Source of the DNA: Acidovorax sp. DW039
GTDB lineage: Bacteria; Pseudomonadota; Gammaproteobacteria; Burkholderiales; Burkholderiaceae_C
NCBI RefSeq assembly: GCF_037101375.1
Contig: NZ_AP029019.1
Span: forward strand, 2,728,001-2,792,000
Direction: 5' to 3'
Length of the DNA: 64,000 bases
Below, one piece after another: positions 28,098-37,575 of the stretch. Below the pieces are notes generated by a model that was given only the letters and a program-made list of their open reading frames with translations, searched no databases and had not been told where the DNA came from. The translations under genes were made by a program, and so were the position numbers. The stretch's first letter is position 1. Each line of letters begins with the position of its first letter.

Positions 28098-29148
28098 AAA
28101 ACGCAACCACACCTCCCCCGCAGCCTACGTGCTGGCACCCGTGGGCGCCGTGGTGTTCACATTGATCGTCAGCGCCCTGCTGGTGCTGTGGGCTGGTGCG
28201 CCCGTGGGGCAGACCTATGCGCTGCTGCTGCAGGGCGCCTTCGGCTCGGTGTTTGCGCTGACCGAAACTCTCACGCGCGCCACGCCACTGATCCTGACCG
28301 GGCTGGCAGCCGCCGTGGCCTTTCGCGCGCGGCTGTTCAACATCGGGGCCGAAGGGCAGCTCTATGCCGGGGCGCTGGCCGCCGTGGCCGTGGGCGGCAT
28401 GCATGGAGGCACAGGGCTGGAATGGTCGCCGTATGTGCTCTTTCCGCTGATGATGCTGGCCGCCGCACTGGCAGGTGCCGCGCTGCTGCTGGGCCCGGCG
28501 CTGATGAAGGCGCGGCTAGGGGTGGATGAAGTCGTCACCACGCTGCTGCTCAACTTCATCATGCTGCTGCTCGTCTCGGCGCTGCTGGATGGGCCAATGA
28601 AAGACCCGCTCTCCATGGGCTGGCCGCAGAGCGTGGCGCTGCAAGGCGACCTGGAACTCTCCAAGCTGGTGCCACAGACACGGCTGCACACGGGGCTGCT
28701 GTGGGCCGTGTCGCTGGCCGTGATGCTGTGGGCGCTGCTGGCGCGCACGGTGCCGGGGTTTGATATCCGCGCCGCAGGGGCCAATGCGCGGGCGGCGGCG
28801 TTTGCGGGCGTGCCGATCACGCGCACGGTCGTGCTGGTGGCCCTGCTCTCAGGCGGTCTGGCCGGTCTGGCGGGTGCCATTGAAGTGGCGGGCCGCACGA
28901 GTTATGTGACGCTCGACATGTCGCCCGGCTACGGCTACAGCGGCATCGTGATTGCGATGCTGGCCGGGCTGCACCCGCTGGGCGTGATTGCGGCAGGCAC
29001 CTTTGTGGCGGGCGTGCTGGTGGGGGCCGACAGCATGAGCCGTGCGGTGGGTGTGCCCACCTACATTGCGGATGTGATCGTGGCAACGTCGCTGATTGCG
29101 GTGCTGGTGGCGGGGCTGCTGACCCAATACCGGGTGCGCTGGAAGTGA
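28087..29148 (+). CDS. BMP-type ABC transporter permease 1 (NupP-like)
   Basis: 353 residues, about eight to ten TM helices. Family motifs are 'LILTGLAAAVAFRARLFNIG', 'AEGQLYAGALAAVAVGG', 'LGVDEVVTTLLLNFIML', 'GFDIRAAGANARAAAFAGV' and 'YGYSGIVIAMLAGLHPLGVI'. It pairs with permease 2 to form the membrane channel of the nucleoside-type importer. The start ATG lies inside the end of the inserted unknown gene. The rest of the gene has the high GC of its neighbours. Confidence 0.93.
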   Translation: MRLEKRNHTSPAAYVLAPVGAVVFTLIVSALLVLWAGAPVGQTYALLLQGAFGSVFALTETLTRATPLILTGLAAAVAFRARLFNIGAEGQLYAGALAAVAVGGMHGGTGLEWSPYVLFPLMMLAAALAGAALLLGPALMKARLGVDEVVTTLLLNFIMLLLVSALLDGPMKDPLSMGWPQSVALQGDLELSKLVPQTRLHTGLLWAVSLAVMLWALLARTVPGFDIRAAGANARAAAFAGVPITRTVVLVALLSGGLAGLAGAIEVAGRTSYVTLDMSPGYGYSGIVIAMLAGLHPLGVIAAGTFVAGVLVGADSMSRAVGVPTYIADVIVATSLIAVLVAGLLTQYRVRWK

Positions 29149-29193
29149 GCACGCCATGAACAAGCCAATGCATCAGAGCTTTAAGCCAAATCA

Positions 29194-29238
29194 GCCTCTA
29201 CCGCTTATCCAGCAAGCGCAAGCAGCTATCAAAAATAT
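29194..29238 (-). repeat. Palindromic repeat, full-length copy
   Basis: It runs from GCCTCTACCGCTTATCC to GCAAGCGCAAGCAGCTATCA then AAAATA. It closely matches the copy at 31479-31525. It lies between the two permease genes of one operon. Confidence 0.75.
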
Positions 29239-29262
29239 AGTGAATCGCAGTGAGGTGGGCGC

Positions 29263-30186
29263 ATGACCGAGCTGCTCGACATCCTCGCCAACCCCGCGTT
29301 CTGGATTGCCACCCTGCGCGTGGCCACACCGCTCATCCTGGGCACATTGGGCGTGCTGCTGTGCGAGCGCGCCGGGGTGCTGAACCTGGGCATTGAAGGG
29401 ATCATGGTGGCCGGGGCCTTCACCGGCTGGCTCACGGTGTATGCAGGCCACGGGTTGTGGGCAGGGGTGCTGGTGGCGGCGCTCACGGGTGCGGTGTTTG
29501 GGCTGCTGCACGCATGGCTCACCGTGGGGCTGGCGCTGTCGCAGCATGTCTCCGGCCTCGGCATCACGCTGCTAGCCACGGCGCTCAGTTACTACGGCTA
29601 CCGGGTGAGTTTTCCCAAGGTGAACACGCCGCCCACCATTGAGCCGTTTGCGCCCATGGAATGGCTGGGCATTCCCATCCTGTCGGCGCAGACGCCGCTC
29701 ACACTGCTGGCGCTGCTGCTGGTTCCGCTGCTCACCTGGGTACTGATGCGCACCCCGCTGGGCCTGGCGGTACGCATGGTGGGCGAGAACCCGCAGGCGG
29801 CCGAGGGCCAGGGCATCTCGGTGGCGGCGATGCGCACGGGCGCCATCGTTGCGGGCTCGGCGCTGATGGGCATCGCTGGCAGCTTCCTCACGCTGTCGGC
29901 CTTCAACGCGTTTTTCTTCAACATGATCAACGGGCGCGGCTGGATCTGCGTGGCCCTGGTGGTGTTTGCCTCGTGGCGGCCCGGCAAGGCACTGCTGGGT
30001 GCGCTGCTGTTTGCTTTTTTTGATGCGCTGCAGTTGCGGCTGCAGCAGGCGGGCGATGCATGGCTGCCCTACCAGGTGTATTTGATGCTGCCCTACCTGC
30101 TGTCCATCCTGGCGCTGGTGCTGGTGGCGCGCAAGGCGGCTTATCCTCAGGCGCTGATGAAGCCTTATCGCAAAGGCGAGCGCTGA
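29263..30186 (+). CDS. BMP-type ABC transporter permease 2 (NupQ-like)
   Basis: 307 residues with multiple TM helices. 'TPLILGTLGVLLCERAGVLN', 'LGIEGIMVAGAFTGWL', 'PLGLAVRMVGENPQAAEGQG' and 'GRGWICVALVVFASWRPGKA' are family signatures. GAGGTGGGC precedes the ATG. A 114-nt spacer containing a palindromic repeat separates it from permease 1. The amidohydrolase gene follows 19 nt later, presumably in the same operon. Confidence 0.93.
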   Translation: MTELLDILANPAFWIATLRVATPLILGTLGVLLCERAGVLNLGIEGIMVAGAFTGWLTVYAGHGLWAGVLVAALTGAVFGLLHAWLTVGLALSQHVSGLGITLLATALSYYGYRVSFPKVNTPPTIEPFAPMEWLGIPILSAQTPLTLLALLLVPLLTWVLMRTPLGLAVRMVGENPQAAEGQGISVAAMRTGAIVAGSALMGIAGSFLTLSAFNAFFFNMINGRGWICVALVVFASWRPGKALLGALLFAFFDALQLRLQQAGDAWLPYQVYLMLPYLLSILALVLVARKAAYPQALMKPYRKGER

Positions 30187-30205
30187 TCCCACGGAATCTC
30201 CACCC

Positions 30206-31474
30206 ATGCTTGATCTCCTCATTACCCACGCCACCCTGCCCGATGGTCGCCAGAACATGTCGATTGCCGTGCAAGGCGGCCGCATTGCCGAAGTGACCGA
30301 AGGCCTGCAAGCCCCTGCGCACGAGACCGTGGACGCGGGCGGCCTGCTGGTGAGCCCGCCGTTTGTGGATGCGCATTTCCACATGGATTCGACCCTGAGC
30401 TACGGCCAGCCGCGCGTGAACGAGAGCGGCACGCTGCTCGAAGGCATCGCGCTGTGGGGCGAGCTGAAGCCCCAGCTCACGCACGACGCCATCGTGCAGC
30501 GCGCGCTGCAGTACTGCGACTGGGCCGTGGCACGCGGGCTGCTGGCCATCCGCAGCCATGTGGACACCAGCGACCCCAGCCTGCTGCCGGTGCAAGCGCT
30601 GCTGGATGTGAAGCAGCGCGTGGCGCCTTACCTGGACTTGCAGCTGGTGGCCTTTCCGCAAGACGGCGTGCTGCGCCGCACTGGCGGGCTGGACAATATC
30701 AAGCGCGCCCTCGACCTGGGTGTGGACGTGGTGGGCGGCATTCCGCACTTTGAACGCACTTATGCAGACGGCACAGAGAGCGTGCGGCTGCTGTGCGAGC
30801 TGGCCGCCGAGCGCGGCAAACGGGTGGACATGCACTGTGACGAGAGCGACGACCCGCATTCACGCCATGTCGAAACATTGGCGTATGAAACCCAGCGCCT
30901 GGGCCTGCAGGGCCGCGTCACGGGTTCACACCTGACCTCCATGCACAGCATGGACAACTACTACGTGAGCAAGCTCATCCCCCTGATGGCCGAGGCCGAT
31001 CTGGGCGTGGTGGCCAACCCGCTCATCAACATCACCCTGCAAGGCCGCCACGACACCTACCCCAAGCGCCGGGGCATGACCCGTGTGCCCGAGCTGATGG
31101 CCGCAGGCCTGACGGTGGCCTTTGGCCACGACTGCGTGCTCGACCCCTGGTACAGCGGCGGCAGCGGCGACATGCTGGAGGCCGCGCACATGGGCCTGCA
31201 TGTGGGGCAAATGACCAGCCAGGCGGGCATGCGCCAGTGCTTTGATGCGGTGACCGTGAACCCCGCCCGCCTGCTGGGGCTGGAGGGCTACGGCCTGGCC
31301 CCCGGCTGCCATGCAGACTTTGTGCTGCTGCATGCGCGCAACCCGGTAGAAGCCATTCGCCTGCGGGCGGCGCGCCTGGGCGTGTGGCGGCGGGGACAGC
31401 GCGTGGCGAGCCAGCCTGCGCCCACGGCGGCACTGAATCTGCCTGGCAGGCCGGGCACCGTGGGTTTTATGTAA
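30206..31474 (+). CDS. Cytosine deaminase-like amidohydrolase
   Basis: 422 residues. TIM-barrel amidohydrolase with metal ligands in 'VDAHFHMDS', 'DMHCDESDD', 'GSHLTSMHSMD' and 'FGHDCVLDPW', the CodA/Atz subgroup pattern. 'GGLDNIKRALDLGVDVVGGI' also matches CodA relatives. It probably deaminates cytosine or a related base or ring compound. Its place after the BMP importer genes suggests it acts on the imported substrate. No signal peptide, so it is cytosolic. Confidence 0.85.
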   Translation: MLDLLITHATLPDGRQNMSIAVQGGRIAEVTEGLQAPAHETVDAGGLLVSPPFVDAHFHMDSTLSYGQPRVNESGTLLEGIALWGELKPQLTHDAIVQRALQYCDWAVARGLLAIRSHVDTSDPSLLPVQALLDVKQRVAPYLDLQLVAFPQDGVLRRTGGLDNIKRALDLGVDVVGGIPHFERTYADGTESVRLLCELAAERGKRVDMHCDESDDPHSRHVETLAYETQRLGLQGRVTGSHLTSMHSMDNYYVSKLIPLMAEADLGVVANPLINITLQGRHDTYPKRRGMTRVPELMAAGLTVAFGHDCVLDPWYSGGSGDMLEAAHMGLHVGQMTSQAGMRQCFDAVTVNPARLLGLEGYGLAPGCHADFVLLHARNPVEAIRLRAARLGVWRRGQRVASQPAPTAALNLPGRPGTVGFM

Positions 31475-31478
31475 AAAG

Positions 31479-31525
31479 AGCCTCTAGCGCTTATTTGGCA
31501 AGCGCAAGCAGCTACTAAATCAATA
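31479..31525 (-). repeat. Palindromic repeat, full-length copy between convergent genes
   Basis: AGCCTCTAGCGCTTATTTGG is followed by CAAGCGCAAGCAGCTACTAA and CAATAGC. GCGCTT/AAGCGC can form a hairpin. It sits between the amidohydrolase (plus) and the YhhJ-like gene (minus), 4 nt after the former, so it may serve as its terminator. Confidence 0.75.
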
Positions 31526-31553
31526 GCAACCCCATAGCAATGGGCTCGCAAGA

Positions 31554-32729
31554 TCAAGCCATCTGCGCAATGGTCTTGCGAAAGCGCGCAAGCGCCAGGG
31601 CAAACAGCACCGAGCCAATCGCGAGCAACCACACCAGCGATGTCCACACCACGGACAGCCCTGCGCCCCGATACAGGATGGCCTGGGACAGCTCGGTGAA
31701 ATGCGTGGTGGGCGCCAGCGCCATCACGTACTGCACCCACAGCGGCATGCTCTCGCGGGGGGTGACGCCGCCTGAGAGCATCTCCAGCGGCATCATGGTC
31801 AGCACCATCAGCAGGCCAAACTGCGGCATGCTGCGCGCCAGGGTGGCCATGTAGATGCCCATGGACGTGGTGGCAAAAAGGTGCAGCACCGTGCCCAGCA
31901 AAAACAGCGGTATAGAGCCTTCAATCGGCACACCAATCGCCCACTGGATCACCACCGTGAGCGACACCCAGGTGGCCACCAGCACCACCAGCGCCATGGC
32001 CCACACCTTGGCCAGCATGATCTCGGCCGGGGTGACGGGCATGACGAGCAAGTGCTCTACCGTGCCGTGCTCGCGCTCGCGGATCAGCGCCGCGCCGGTG
32101 AGGATGATGGAGAGCATGGTGACGATGTTGATCAGCTCCATCACCGAGCCAAACCATGCGGGCGTCAAAGCCGGGTTGAACCGGGCGCGCACGGCAAGAT
32201 CGATGGCGGGCGCAGACACGGCCCGGTAGCGCTGCACAAACTCGGCCACCTCCAGTTGCACGATCTGCTGCACCGCGCCGTTGGAGGTGAAGGCCTGCAT
32301 CATGCGCGTGGCATCCATATTGAGCTGCACGCGCGGCACCTTGCCTGCCAGCACATCGCGCTGGAAGTTGGGCGGTATGTGCAGCACCAGCGTGTAGCGG
32401 CCCGCGTCCAGGCCGGGGTCCACGTCTTGCGGGGCGATCAGGTCTGGCCCCACAAACTGCGGCGCAAAAAAGGCGGTGGCAATGCGCTGCGAGAGGGTGG
32501 AGACATCCTCGTCAACGATGGCGATGGGCACGTGGTTCAGCGTCTCAGGCTGGGCCTTGCCTGCGCTGTAGACCGCCAGCGTGGTGGTGTAGACGATCAG
32601 CACCAGCATCATCGGGTCGCGCCACAGGCTCCACAGCTCTTTGATGCCCAGGCGGAAGATGGTGGCGCAGCGCGCCGCGAACGCCGCCCAGCCGCGCCTG
32701 CCGTGTTGTGGTGATGGGGCCGCCTGCAT
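31554..32729 (-). CDS. ABC-2 type transporter permease, YhhJ-like
   Basis: 391 residues from ATG 32729, one base after the upstream stop. A longer frame to 32945 is out of context. One N-terminal TM ('DPMMLVLIVYTTTLAVY'), a periplasmic domain of about 150 residues, then five TM helices follow. ABC-2 features include 'IREREHGTVEHLLVMPVTPA' and 'MMPLEMLSGGVTPRESMP'. It is third in a yhiI-rbbA-yhhJ order and is probably the second membrane half of the exporter. Confidence 0.9.
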   Translation of the reverse strand: MQAAPSPQHGRRGWAAFAARCATIFRLGIKELWSLWRDPMMLVLIVYTTTLAVYSAGKAQPETLNHVPIAIVDEDVSTLSQRIATAFFAPQFVGPDLIAPQDVDPGLDAGRYTLVLHIPPNFQRDVLAGKVPRVQLNMDATRMMQAFTSNGAVQQIVQLEVAEFVQRYRAVSAPAIDLAVRARFNPALTPAWFGSVMELINIVTMLSIILTGAALIREREHGTVEHLLVMPVTPAEIMLAKVWAMALVVLVATWVSLTVVIQWAIGVPIEGSIPLFLLGTVLHLFATTSMGIYMATLARSMPQFGLLMVLTMMPLEMLSGGVTPRESMPLWVQYVMALAPTTHFTELSQAILYRGAGLSVVWTSLVWLLAIGSVLFALALARFRKTIAQMA

Positions 32730-32730
32730 G

Positions 32731-35502
32731 TCAGCTCTCCTGTTTGCGCAGCAGCGCAATCGCAGTGCCGATGATGACCGGGGCCGAGATGCCCAGAGCC
32801 CAGAACTCAGGCTGCAGATCGTGCAACGACAGCGCCTTGCTGAACACGCCCCGGCTGATGGTGAACATGTGGCTGGCGGGGTAAACCTCGCCAATCCACC
32901 GGGCCACGCCCACCAGCGAAGACACGGGGTTGATGAGCCCCGCAAACTGCACCGCCGGAATCAACGTGCCCACCATGGCAAAAAACATGGCCGCAATCTG
33001 GCTGCGCGTGACGGTGGAGGCGAGCAGCCCCATGCCCGTGGAGCACAGGCTGAACAGCAGCGCCGCCCCAGTCAGCGTGGCAAAGCTGCCCGTAATGGGT
33101 GTGCCAAACACCGTGACCGCCGCCAGCGCCATGAGCCCAAAGTTGAGCATGGCCAGCGCCACATAGGGCAGTTGCTTGCCCAGCATGAATTCGGTGCGCG
33201 TGGTGGGCGTGACGTAGAGGTTGATGATGGAACCCATTTCTTTCTCACGCACCACCGCCAAGGCGGTGAGCATGGCGGGCAGCATGAGCAGCAGCAGCGG
33301 GATGACGGCGGGCACCATGGCGGGCAAGCTGCGCACGTCGGGGTTGTAGCGGTAGCGGGTTTCCACCTCCAGCAAGGCCGTGGGGGCCACGCCGGTGCGG
33401 CTGCGCACCGCATCGACCAGCCACTGCTGGTGCATGCCCTGCACATAGCCCAGCACCGTCTGTGCGCGCTGGGGCATGGCACCGTCCACCCAGGCGGCAA
33501 TCTGCACGGCCTTGCCCCGCTCTACATCGCGACCAAAGCCGGGCGGGATCTCGATGGCCAGCGACAGCTCACCCGAGCGCATGCGCCGATCCAGCTCGGC
33601 ATATTCGGCCAGCGGTGGGCGCTCCACAAAATAGCGCGAGCCCGACAGGTTGAGCGCATAGGCGCGGCTGGTGGCCGTCTGGTCGCGGTCCAGCACGGCA
33701 AAGCGCAGGCTCTCCACATCCATGCTGATGCCGTAGCCCATCACAAACATCAGCAGCAGCGAGCCCAGCAGGGCCAGGGCGCTGCGCACCGGGTCGCGCC
33801 GCAGCTCAAGCGCCTCGCGCCACTGCGTGCTGTGGATGCGGACCAGGCTTTGGCGCAGGCGGGTGGCCCAGCCGGGGGCAACGGGCGTGATGTGCTGCTG
33901 GGGCTGTGCGGGCGTGGGTACAGCGGGTGAATCTGCTGGCGCATCGCCCCCCTGCTCTGCCGGGCTCGTGCTGCCCGCGGCCTCTTGCAGGTAGCCGATA
34001 AAGGCTTCTTCCAGCGTGGCCGCCCCGCGCTGGACCACGATGTCTGCCGGGGCCGCACTGGTCAGCACCCGGCCCGCGTGCATGAGCGAGATGCGGTCAC
34101 ACCGCTCCGCCTCGTTCATGAAGTGGGTGGAGATGAAGATGGTGACCTTGTCGCGCCGGGCCAGCTCCACCATCAGCCGCCAGAAGTTGTCGCGCGCAAT
34201 CGGGTCCACGCCCGAGGTGGGCTCGTCCAGGATCAACAGCTCCGGCTCGTGCACCATGGCCACGGCCAGCGACAGGCGCTGGCGCATACCCAGCGGCAAC
34301 TGCATGGGTAGCGTGCTGCGGGCGGCCTGCAGGTCAAAACGCTCCAGCATGGTCTGCACACGCTGGGGCACCTCGGCCTCGGGCACATGGAACAGCCGGG
34401 CGTGGAGCACCAGGTTTTGTTCTACCGACAGCTCGCTGTACAGCGAGAACGCCTGCGACATGTAGCCCACGCGGCGGCGCGTGGCCATGTCTTTCGGGTC
34501 CACCGGCTGGCCAAACAGCCAAGCCTTGCCGTCGGTGGCGGGCAGCAGGCCGGTGAGCATTTTCATGGTGGTGGACTTGCCACACCCATTGCTGCCCAAA
34601 AAGCCAAAAATCTCGCCGCGCTGGATGCGAAAGCTCACATGGTCCACCGCCACAAAGTCGCCAAACTGCATGGTCAGGCCCTGGGCCTCGATGGCGATCT
34701 CTGCTGCAGCATCGGCTTGCAAAGGCGTGATGACCACCGGCTGGTGCCCGCGCCGCTTGGCCTCGGGCAGCAGAGCGACAAAGGCGGCCTCCAGGCTGGT
34801 GTGGCTGGTGCGCTGCATCAGCTCGGCAGGCGTGCCCGTGGCCAGGATGCGGCCTTCGTCCATGGCCACCAGCCAGTCAAAGCGCTGGGCTTCTTCCATG
34901 TAAGCAGTGGCCACCAGCACGCTCATGCCTGGGCGGCTGGCGCGGATGCGGGCAATCAGATCCCAGAACTGGGCACGGGCCAGCGGGTCCACGCCGGTGG
35001 TGGGCTCGTCCAGGATGAGCAGGTCGGGGTCGTGGATGAGCGCGCAGCACAGGGCCAGCTTTTGCTTCATGCCGCCCGAGAGCTTGCCCGCAGGCCGCGC
35101 CAGAAACGGGTGCAGCCCGGTGCTGCGGGTCAGGTCGTCAATGCGGCGGCGGCGCTCGGCCGCGTCGTGGCCAAACAGGCGGCCAAAAAACTGCAGGTTC
35201 TCTTCCACCGACAGCGTGGGGTACAGGTTTTTGCCCAGGCCCTGCGGCATGTAGGCAATGCGCGGGCACACCGCGTCGCGGTGGCGGCCATCGGCCATGT
35301 CGCCACCCAGCACCAGCACCTGCCCTTGCTGCACGGCGCGGGCCCCAGCCACCAGCGCCATCAGGCTGGATTTGCCCACGCCATCGGGCCCGATCAGGCC
35401 GACCATGCAGGCCGCAGGCACCTGCAAGTCAATGCCGTGCAGCGCCACCGTGGTGCCGTAGCGCTGGCTGACGCCGGTGAGAGTGACAACAGGTGCAGTC
35501 AC
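32731..35502 (-). CDS. rbbA: RbbA-like fused ABC ATPase-permease
   Basis: 923 residues from GTG 35502, whose GTGA overlaps the stop of the membrane-fusion gene; an ATG at 35562 is possible but lies deep in that gene. There are two ABC domains: Walker A '[13 protein letters not shown]' and '[14 protein letters not shown]', signatures '[15 protein letters not shown]' and '[15 protein letters not shown]', Walker B '[13 protein letters not shown]' and '[13 protein letters not shown]'. An ABC-2 membrane half (about 585-923) follows. E. coli RbbA was described as ribosome-associated, but the genetic context is that of an exporter. Confidence 0.92.
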   Translation of the reverse strand: MTAPVVTLTGVSQRYGTTVALHGIDLQVPAACMVGLIGPDGVGKSSLMALVAGARAVQQGQVLVLGGDMADGRHRDAVCPRIAYMPQGLGKNLYPTLSVEENLQFFGRLFGHDAAERRRRIDDLTRSTGLHPFLARPAGKLSGGMKQKLALCCALIHDPDLLILDEPTTGVDPLARAQFWDLIARIRASRPGMSVLVATAYMEEAQRFDWLVAMDEGRILATGTPAELMQRTSHTSLEAAFVALLPEAKRRGHQPVVITPLQADAAAEIAIEAQGLTMQFGDFVAVDHVSFRIQRGEIFGFLGSNGCGKSTTMKMLTGLLPATDGKAWLFGQPVDPKDMATRRRVGYMSQAFSLYSELSVEQNLVLHARLFHVPEAEVPQRVQTMLERFDLQAARSTLPMQLPLGMRQRLSLAVAMVHEPELLILDEPTSGVDPIARDNFWRLMVELARRDKVTIFISTHFMNEAERCDRISLMHAGRVLTSAAPADIVVQRGAATLEEAFIGYLQEAAGSTSPAEQGGDAPADSPAVPTPAQPQQHITPVAPGWATRLRQSLVRIHSTQWREALELRRDPVRSALALLGSLLLMFVMGYGISMDVESLRFAVLDRDQTATSRAYALNLSGSRYFVERPPLAEYAELDRRMRSGELSLAIEIPPGFGRDVERGKAVQIAAWVDGAMPQRAQTVLGYVQGMHQQWLVDAVRSRTGVAPTALLEVETRYRYNPDVRSLPAMVPAVIPLLLLMLPAMLTALAVVREKEMGSIINLYVTPTTRTEFMLGKQLPYVALAMLNFGLMALAAVTVFGTPITGSFATLTGAALLFSLCSTGMGLLASTVTRSQIAAMFFAMVGTLIPAVQFAGLINPVSSLVGVARWIGEVYPASHMFTISRGVFSKALSLHDLQPEFWALGISAPVIIGTAIALLRKQES

Positions 35503-36596
35503 TGTGCGGCCTTGGGGGCTGCGGTTTGCATGCTGTCCTTCACAGCCAGTTGCTGGGGCCATGCGGCGTTAGCGTCAATGCGCAGCCAGGCCACGCCGGG
35601 CAGGCCGGTCTTGACCTGTTCGCGGTGGCGCACCAGCAGCTCCTTGGGAATTTGAGCGCGCACGCGGAACATCAGCTTTTGCCGCTCGCTGGCGGTCTCC
35701 ACCGTCTTGGGGGTGAACTGCGCGGTGCTGGCCACAAACGACACGCTGGCGGGAATCACAAAGTCAGGCGCAGCGTCGAGCACGATGCGTACTTCGCTGC
35801 CCAGCGCCACGCGACCCGCCACGGTTTCGGGCAGAAAGAAGGTCATGTACACGTCGGTCAGGTCGGCCAGTTGCAGCACGCGGGCACCTGCGCCCACCAC
35901 CTCACCGGGCTGCACCACGCGGAATTGCACGCGCCCATCGCGCGGGGCCTTCAGCTCGCTGTCGGCCAGTTCCACCTCAATGCGGACCAGCGTGGCCTCC
36001 AGGGCTCGCACATTGGCCTCGGCACTCGTCACCTGGGTGCGGGCGGCACCAATGCCTGCCTGCGCGGCCTTGGCCTGCGACTGGGCCGCCGTCAGCGCAG
36101 CTTGCAGGCTGCGCACCTTGGCGCGGTCGTCGTCCAGCAGTTGGGTGGAGAAGAAGCCGTCGCGCGCGAGTTGCTCAGAGCGCGGCAGGCGCCGCTTGGC
36201 GGTGTCCAGGTCGCTGTCGCGCTGGGCCACCACGGCCAGGGCCGACTGGTAGTCGCTCTCGCGTTGGGCCACTTGCACCTGCGCGCTGCTCACGGCCAGG
36301 CGCGCCTGCTGCAAGCGGGCCACGGCCTCGTCGCGCTGGGCCTGCAGGCTGTCGATCTGCATGCGGGCCACGGTCTGGCCTGCCGTGACAAAGTCGCCTT
36401 CGCTGACCGCAATATCGACCACCTTGCCCGCCAGCTTGGTAGCCACCGCAACTTCCGTCGCCTCGATGCGCCCGTTGCCGCTGACAAACCCGGTACCCGG
36501 CCCCTTGGGGGCCCAAGGGGCCCAGTACCAAAGCCCTCCTCCCACCAACCCCAGCAATACAGCGGCTGTGGCGATGGTCTTCAGATTCTTGTTCAT
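35499..36596 (-). CDS. HlyD-family membrane fusion protein, YhiI-like
   Basis: 365 residues from ATG 36596 with GAGGAAG upstream. One N-terminal TM anchor ('[20 protein letters not shown]'). The biotinyl-lipoyl-like half '[20 protein letters not shown]' and a long coiled-coil hairpin (about 85-190, Gln/Ala/Arg-rich) follow. The beta-barrel half has '[20 protein letters not shown]'. It bridges the inner membrane to an outer-membrane channel for the RbbA/YhhJ-like exporter. First gene of the three-gene operon; no TolC-type gene is adjacent. Confidence 0.92.
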   Translation of the reverse strand: MNKNLKTIATAAVLLGLVGGGLWYWAPWAPKGPGTGFVSGNGRIEATEVAVATKLAGKVVDIAVSEGDFVTAGQTVARMQIDSLQAQRDEAVARLQQARLAVSSAQVQVAQRESDYQSALAVVAQRDSDLDTAKRRLPRSEQLARDGFFSTQLLDDDRAKVRSLQAALTAAQSQAKAAQAGIGAARTQVTSAEANVRALEATLVRIEVELADSELKAPRDGRVQFRVVQPGEVVGAGARVLQLADLTDVYMTFFLPETVAGRVALGSEVRIVLDAAPDFVIPASVSFVASTAQFTPKTVETASERQKLMFRVRAQIPKELLVRHREQVKTGLPGVAWLRIDANAAWPQQLAVKDSMQTAAPKAAQ

Positions 36597-36782
36597 GGTT
36601 CTTCCTCTGGCGCGATACCGTTGCGATATCTCTGCAAGCCGTGCCGAATCCGGCAGCAAAGGAATCCTAGAACAATGGGGTGCCCCGCTGGGGGGCAACT
36701 GCGCGTCTCTTGACTTGCATCAACTCCATTGGCGTGTTGAGTCGCTGATCGGAGCAGCCAAAGGAAGAGCAACAGCTAAAAC

Positions 36783-36831
36783 TGCTTGTAGCGCTTTAAA
36801 TATGAGCGCAAGCAGCTACCAATTTAATAGC
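36783..36831 (-). repeat. Palindromic repeat, full-length copy
   Basis: GCTTGTAGCGCTTTAAATAT is followed by GAGCGCAAGCAGCTACC, then AATTTAATAGC. It lies in the 291-nt spacer between the HlyD-type gene and the DUF1569 gene. The rest of that spacer shows nothing I recognise. Confidence 0.7.
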
Positions 36832-36887
36832 AAAAATATAAACAAAATGCTAGGCGTCCCGCCACAGGCAGTGCCAAGGGGGTTACG

Positions 36888-37475
36888 TTAGCCGCCTTGA
36901 GCCACCGCATCAAATGCAGAGAGATGGTTGGCCAGATGCATGGCATGCGCCTGCTCGTACTGGGAGCGACTCAGGGCTCCGTATGCAAAATGGGGGTGCA
37001 AGGGGCCTGGGTGCTGCGCAAAATCTGCCACGGCCTGGCGCAGCCGGGCGAGCGCTGTGGCAGGGTCTGCCGCAGTGAGCGCTGCAGCGCCGGGGATGGG
37101 CTCGGCCAGACTGTGGCTCATGCGCCCACGCCACGCAAATACGCTGAAAGCGGCTGCACCTGCCGTTTTCTGAAACAGGGCGGACTTGGGCTGGGGAAAG
37201 CCGTGGAGCGAGAACTCAATGCTCTGCGCGCAATGCTCCAGCGTGTGAGCCCAGTTCCAGGCTGTGGCAGGCCCCAGAGGGCGGGAACCTGCAGCGTTCA
37301 AGCGTTCCACCTCCTGCATGGCCTGCCGTAGGCTGCCAAAAACAAGCTGGCGGTCATTGCCGGGCTGGTAAGCCAGGTAGCCGACTCCACCTGCGGCCAA
37401 CAGGCCAACGCCGCCTGCCAGTGCGCGGCGGCGTGTGAATCGGGCAGCGGGGGCTGATGAGGACCCTGTGGACAT
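36888..37475 (-). CDS. DUF1569 family protein with twin-arginine-type leader
   Basis: 195 residues from ATG 37475; a longer frame to 37520 is less likely. The leader 'RFTRRRALAGGVGLLAAGGV' looks like a Tat signal or anchor. The DUF1569 core (DinB-like helical bundle) has 'NWAHTLEHCAQSIEFSLHGF', and later 'HFAYGALSRSQYEQAHAMHL' with the His residues expected for a metal site. Biochemical function of the family is not established. It follows the diguanylate cyclase gene by 100 nt on the same strand. Confidence 0.8.
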   Translation of the reverse strand: MSTGSSSAPAARFTRRRALAGGVGLLAAGGVGYLAYQPGNDRQLVFGSLRQAMQEVERLNAAGSRPLGPATAWNWAHTLEHCAQSIEFSLHGFPQPKSALFQKTAGAAAFSVFAWRGRMSHSLAEPIPGAAALTAADPATALARLRQAVADFAQHPGPLHPHFAYGALSRSQYEQAHAMHLANHLSAFDAVAQGG

Positions 37476-37575
37476 GGTGCAAGGCAAGAGACAAAGAAAA
37501 AATATTCTCATGCCGCACACGGCATTTCTCCCGCACGCCCCTCGCTGCAGCGTCGGGCAAGCGACACAGCCAACG

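Noticed and set aside
32641..33930. Plus-strand frame opposite the rbbA-type gene
   Set aside because: Gln/His/Arg-rich antisense product without domains; the minus strand encodes a complete ABC protein.
36597..36887. Possible RNA gene in the spacer with the palindromic repeat
   Set aside because: Apart from the repeat I see no promoter-terminator pair or conserved fold.
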